From assembly GCF_900142695.1 (NCBI RefSeq), contig NZ_FRBU01000019.1, positions 1-64,000 of the forward strand: a stretch of DNA of 64,000 bases, given 5' to 3'. This DNA comes from Flavobacterium xanthum (lineage in GTDB: Bacteria > Bacteroidota > Bacteroidia > Flavobacteriales > Flavobacteriaceae). Of this stretch, positions 61,867 through 64,000 are shown piece after piece. Numbering within the stretch: the stretch's first letter is position 1; every line of letters begins with the position of its first letter. Made by a program: the position numbers and the translations under genes. The notes below the pieces were generated by a model that made no database searches, was not told the origin of the DNA, and worked only from the letters and a program-made list of their open reading frames with translations.

Positions 61867-62347
61867 AGTATTCAGTTTATAAAATGTAAAGATGAGATTT
61901 CAAGATTTATTAGCTTATAAAAAATCATTTGCATTAGCAATGAAGGTTTTTGAAATTACAAAATCATTTCCAAAAGAAGAAACCTATTCATTAACAGATC
62001 AAATTCGGCGATCATCTAGAAGTGTTCCTGTTACAATGGCTGAAGCATATAGAAAAAGAATTTACCCAAAACATTTCTATAGTAAATTAACTGATTCTGA
62101 CGGAGAAAACTCAGAAACACAAGTTTGGTTAGAATTTGCTTTGTCTTGTAAATATATTTCAGAAGATATTTATAAGGAACTTATTTCTGAAAGCATTGAG
62201 GTTGGAAAACTAGTTAATTATATGATTTTAAATCCTGAGAAGTTTGGAGTAAAAAAAGAGTAGTTAGTAGATGCAGCTGAATACTTAAATTCTGCTCTCT
62301 GAACACTTCTAAATAACTGAACACTAATAAACTGACCACTGAATACT
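61867..62347. mobile_element. Candidate mini-insertion carrying a four-helix-bundle gene
   Basis: AGTATTCAGT (61867-61876) and ACTGAATACT (62338-62347) are exact inverted repeats of 10 bases on either side of the gene at 61892-62263. The flanks also contain many CAGT/ACTG words. This hints at a small inserted unit between ruvC and hemW. No transposase is present, and the repeats are short, so this is tentative. Confidence 0.35.
61892..62263 (+). CDS. Four-helix-bundle protein (23S rRNA intervening-sequence type)
   Basis: Predicted 123-residue helical protein of the bacterial S23/IVP family. Motifs are FQDLLAYKKSFALAMKVFE, the conserved FPKEETYSLTDQIRRSSRSV and a later EVGKLVNYMI. Such genes occur as intervening sequences in 23S rRNA and, more often in Bacteroidota, as stand-alone genes; relatives include Avd of diversity-generating retroelements. 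No reverse transcriptase or variable repeat is nearby. Function is unknown. Inverted repeats flank it. Confidence 0.85.
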   Translation: MRFQDLLAYKKSFALAMKVFEITKSFPKEETYSLTDQIRRSSRSVPVTMAEAYRKRIYPKHFYSKLTDSDGENSETQVWLEFALSCKYISEDIYKELISESIEVGKLVNYMILNPEKFGVKKE

Positions 62348-62351
62348 AATT

Positions 62352-63524
62352 ATGAGCGGAATCTACATTCATATCCCATTTTGCAAGCAAGCGTGTCACT
62401 ACTGCGATTTCCATTTTTCGACTTCCATGAAGAAGAAAGAAGAGATGGTTTTGGCTATTGCCAAAGAAATCCAAATGCGCAAAAGCGAATTTGAGCTTCT
62501 CGACGGCGCTCGAAGTGACACCCAAATTGAAACTATTTATTTTGGCGGAGGAACGCCCTCTGTTTTGCAGATTTCTGATTTGAAATTTCTGATTGATACG
62601 ATTTATGAAAATTACACTGTTGCTCCAAATCCCGAAATCACACTTGAAGCCAATCCTGATGATTTGACTACTTTGTCAGTTCGAGCGCAGTCGAGAACAA
62701 TTTTTGAAGAGTATCGTTCTATCGGAATCAATCGACTTTCCATCGGGATTCAATCGTTTTTTGAAGATGATTTGAAGTTGATGAATCGCGCGCATAATTC
62801 AGAGGAAGCCCAAAAATGTTTAGAAGAAGCCACCAAATATTTTGATAATATTTCACTTGATTTGATCTATGGCGTTCCGGGGATGAGTAATGAAAAATGG
62901 AAGCAGAATATCGAAAAGGCCCTTTCGTTTGGGGTGCCACACATTTCGAGTTATGCTTTAACGGTCGAACCCAAAACAGTAATGAATAAAATGATTCAAA
63001 CCGGAAAAATGGAAGCGCCCAAAGACGAAGTGGCTCAGGAACATTTTATGATATTGGTTGAGATGCTTGAATCGAAAGGGTTTATTCACTATGAGTTGTC
63101 AAATTTTGGAAAAGAGAATTATTTTTCAAAAAATAATTCGGCGTATTGGTTGGGAAAAAAATACATGGGCATTGGCCCTTCGGCGCACAGTTATGACGGT
63201 GTTTCTAGAAGCTGGAATATTGCGAATAATTCCCTTTATTTAAAATCCATTCAAGAGAATAAATTACCAAACGAAATGGAAACGCTATCAGAAGCTGACC
63301 GTTATAACGAATATATTATGACCGGTTTACGAACGATTTGGGGCGTTTCTTTGGATAGAATCAAAACTGAATTTGGGCAGACGTATTTGGATTATCTTCA
63401 AAAACAAGCTCAAAAATTTATAGATGATAAGTTACTTTTTATTGAAAATGATATTTTAAAACCCACTAAAAAAGGAAAGTTTTTGACGGATGGAATTGCA
63501 AGTGATTTGTTTATCCTGAACTAG
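62352..63524 (+). CDS. hemW: Radical SAM heme chaperone HemW
   Basis: Predicted 390-residue radical SAM protein. The [4Fe-4S] motif is CKQACHYCDF (Cys11, 15, 18 of C-x3-C-x2-C, with the extra Cys variant shifted to D-F), and GGGTPSVL follows. Later motifs are ISLDLIYGVPG and HYELSNFGKENYFSKNNSAYW. HemW delivers heme to respiratory enzymes and is often misnamed coproporphyrinogen III oxidase. Length is normal. Confidence 0.92.
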   Translation: MSGIYIHIPFCKQACHYCDFHFSTSMKKKEEMVLAIAKEIQMRKSEFELLDGARSDTQIETIYFGGGTPSVLQISDLKFLIDTIYENYTVAPNPEITLEANPDDLTTLSVRAQSRTIFEEYRSIGINRLSIGIQSFFEDDLKLMNRAHNSEEAQKCLEEATKYFDNISLDLIYGVPGMSNEKWKQNIEKALSFGVPHISSYALTVEPKTVMNKMIQTGKMEAPKDEVAQEHFMILVEMLESKGFIHYELSNFGKENYFSKNNSAYWLGKKYMGIGPSAHSYDGVSRSWNIANNSLYLKSIQENKLPNEMETLSEADRYNEYIMTGLRTIWGVSLDRIKTEFGQTYLDYLQKQAQKFIDDKLLFIENDILKPTKKGKFLTDGIASDLFILN

Positions 63525-63600
63525 TTTCAGGATCTCGCGAAGTTGTCTCAGAATAGCTGGAACTAGTTTTAGGATCGCAATGTATTTAAAATGGTTTTGT

Positions 63601-63885
63601 ATGGAAAAAGGATTTACATATATTTTGACAAATAAAAACCAGACCGTATTATATGTTGGGGCAACGAAAAATTTAAAAAAGAGAATTGACACTCATATTA
63701 GTGGAGCTGGAGCAGTTTTTACAAAAAAATATAATGCAACGATATTACTTTATTATGAGGAGTTTGATCAGTATTCAGATGCTTTTAAAAGAGAAAAACA
63801 ATTAAAGAATTGGCATAAAGACTGGAAATTGAAGTTAATAAAACTAAGCAATCCCGAATTAAAAGATTTATATTTGAGTTTATAA
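63601..63885 (+). CDS. GIY-YIG nuclease-domain protein
   Basis: Predicted 94-residue protein with a single GIY-YIG (UPF0213-like) domain. Signatures are TYILTNKNQTVLYVGATKNL and RIDTHISG, then KREKQLKNWHKDWKLKLI. The catalytic Tyr and Arg positions appear retained. Function may be in DNA processing; such short proteins are common, often duplicated, in flavobacteria. I chose the ATG at 63601 (MEKGFTYIL) rather than 63580. Confidence 0.82.
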   Translation: MEKGFTYILTNKNQTVLYVGATKNLKKRIDTHISGAGAVFTKKYNATILLYYEEFDQYSDAFKREKQLKNWHKDWKLKLIKLSNPELKDLYLSL

Positions 63886-63925
63886 AAGTAGCTCAAGATG
63901 AGATACTGAAATAAATTCAGCATAA

Positions 63926-64000
63926 ATGATAGCAACAATAAATAATTTTCAAGTAGACTTATCAAAACCCATTGATATTTCGATTCCGTTATCTAATACA
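63926..64000 (+). CDS. Start of a probable cyclase-family (kynurenine-formamidase-like) gene, partial
   Basis: Only 25 codons are inside the window, reading on past the right edge. The translation includes QVDLSKPIDISIPL, which resembles the start of Bacteroidota cyclase-family (Pfam Cyclase) proteins. Too little is visible to confirm. Confidence 0.5.
   Translation, partial: MIATINNFQVDLSKPIDISIPLSNT

Noticed and set aside
61892-62263. Diversity-generating retroelement accessory gene (Avd)
   Set aside because: No reverse transcriptase, template repeat or variable repeat is seen within the window; a stand-alone IVP-type gene is simpler.
1-64000. CRISPR array, IS element with transposase, or rRNA genes
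   Set aside because: No regularly spaced direct repeats, no transposase-like frame and no rRNA sequence were found on either strand by reading.

Overview
The window looks like chromosomal DNA of a Bacteroidota bacterium, most likely Flavobacterium or a close Flavobacteriaceae relative. The evidence is the low G+C content, many upstream regions with the Bacteroidota -7 element TAnnTTTG, a secreted protein ending in a type IX secretion (T9SS) sorting domain, an epsilon-like exonuclease fused to the DNA polymerase III alpha subunit, an S16 protein with a long Ala/Glu tail, and a flavobacterial carotenoid gene set. No rRNA operon, CRISPR array, intact insertion sequence or prophage is seen.

Layout. 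0-7.5 kb: an HPF-like ribosome hibernation factor, then two paralogous L,D-transpeptidases on the minus strand flanking an AsmA-like protein and a small NTF2-fold lipoprotein. 7.6-9.4 kb: trmB, a LysE-type exporter and an alkyltransferase-like protein without the acceptor cysteine. 9.5-16.9 kb: an NtrY/NtrC-type two-component system divergent from a MacA/MacB-like exporter (adaptor, ATPase, FtsX-type permease), with a tandem dyad between them that looks like an enhancer. 17-19.1 kb: Fe-S genes (Mrp, NifU C-terminal domain, [2Fe-2S] ferredoxin). 19.2-25.1 kb: DUF3050, acyl-CoA dehydrogenase, a TlpA-like thioredoxin gene bracketed by trmN6 and a second trmN6 3' end, then rimM and rpsP. 25.2-26.3 kb: a lipoprotein and an RRM protein. 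26.4-31.4 kb: the leucine operon leuC-leuD-leuA-leuB, read leftward.

31.4-38.4 kb: non-coding DNA with strong palindromes, then a compact five-gene operon for secreted or outer-membrane proteins. Its centre is two large tandem paralogs built like tail fibres: a Bacteroidota N-terminal module, a beta-repeat shaft, a Pro/Ile-rich hinge and a C-terminal domain resembling intramolecular chaperone/autocleavage domains of phage appendages. This is the least explained and most interesting unit here. 38.4-40 kb is gene-free. 40-43.8 kb: dabB-dabA, an energy-coupled inorganic carbon uptake system. 44.1-48.7 kb: dnaE. 48.9-51.6 kb: an outer-membrane barrel, thioredoxin and a DUF58 protein. 51.6-52.1 kb: two identical tRNA-Asp genes. 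52.4-55.9 kb: crtZ, crtD-like, cruF and crtA-like genes, which together predict a myxol/saproxanthin-type monocyclic carotenoid. 55.9-64 kb: a methyltransferase, DUF456 protein, two small secreted proteins, a YbhN-like flippase plus glycosyltransferase, ruvC, a four-helix-bundle protein, hemW, a GIY-YIG protein and the start of a cyclase-family gene.

Most genes are ordinary core functions. Start codons were moved inward from the longest open frame wherever a signal peptide, a family N-terminus, an upstream stop or a promoter element argued for it; each case is stated.
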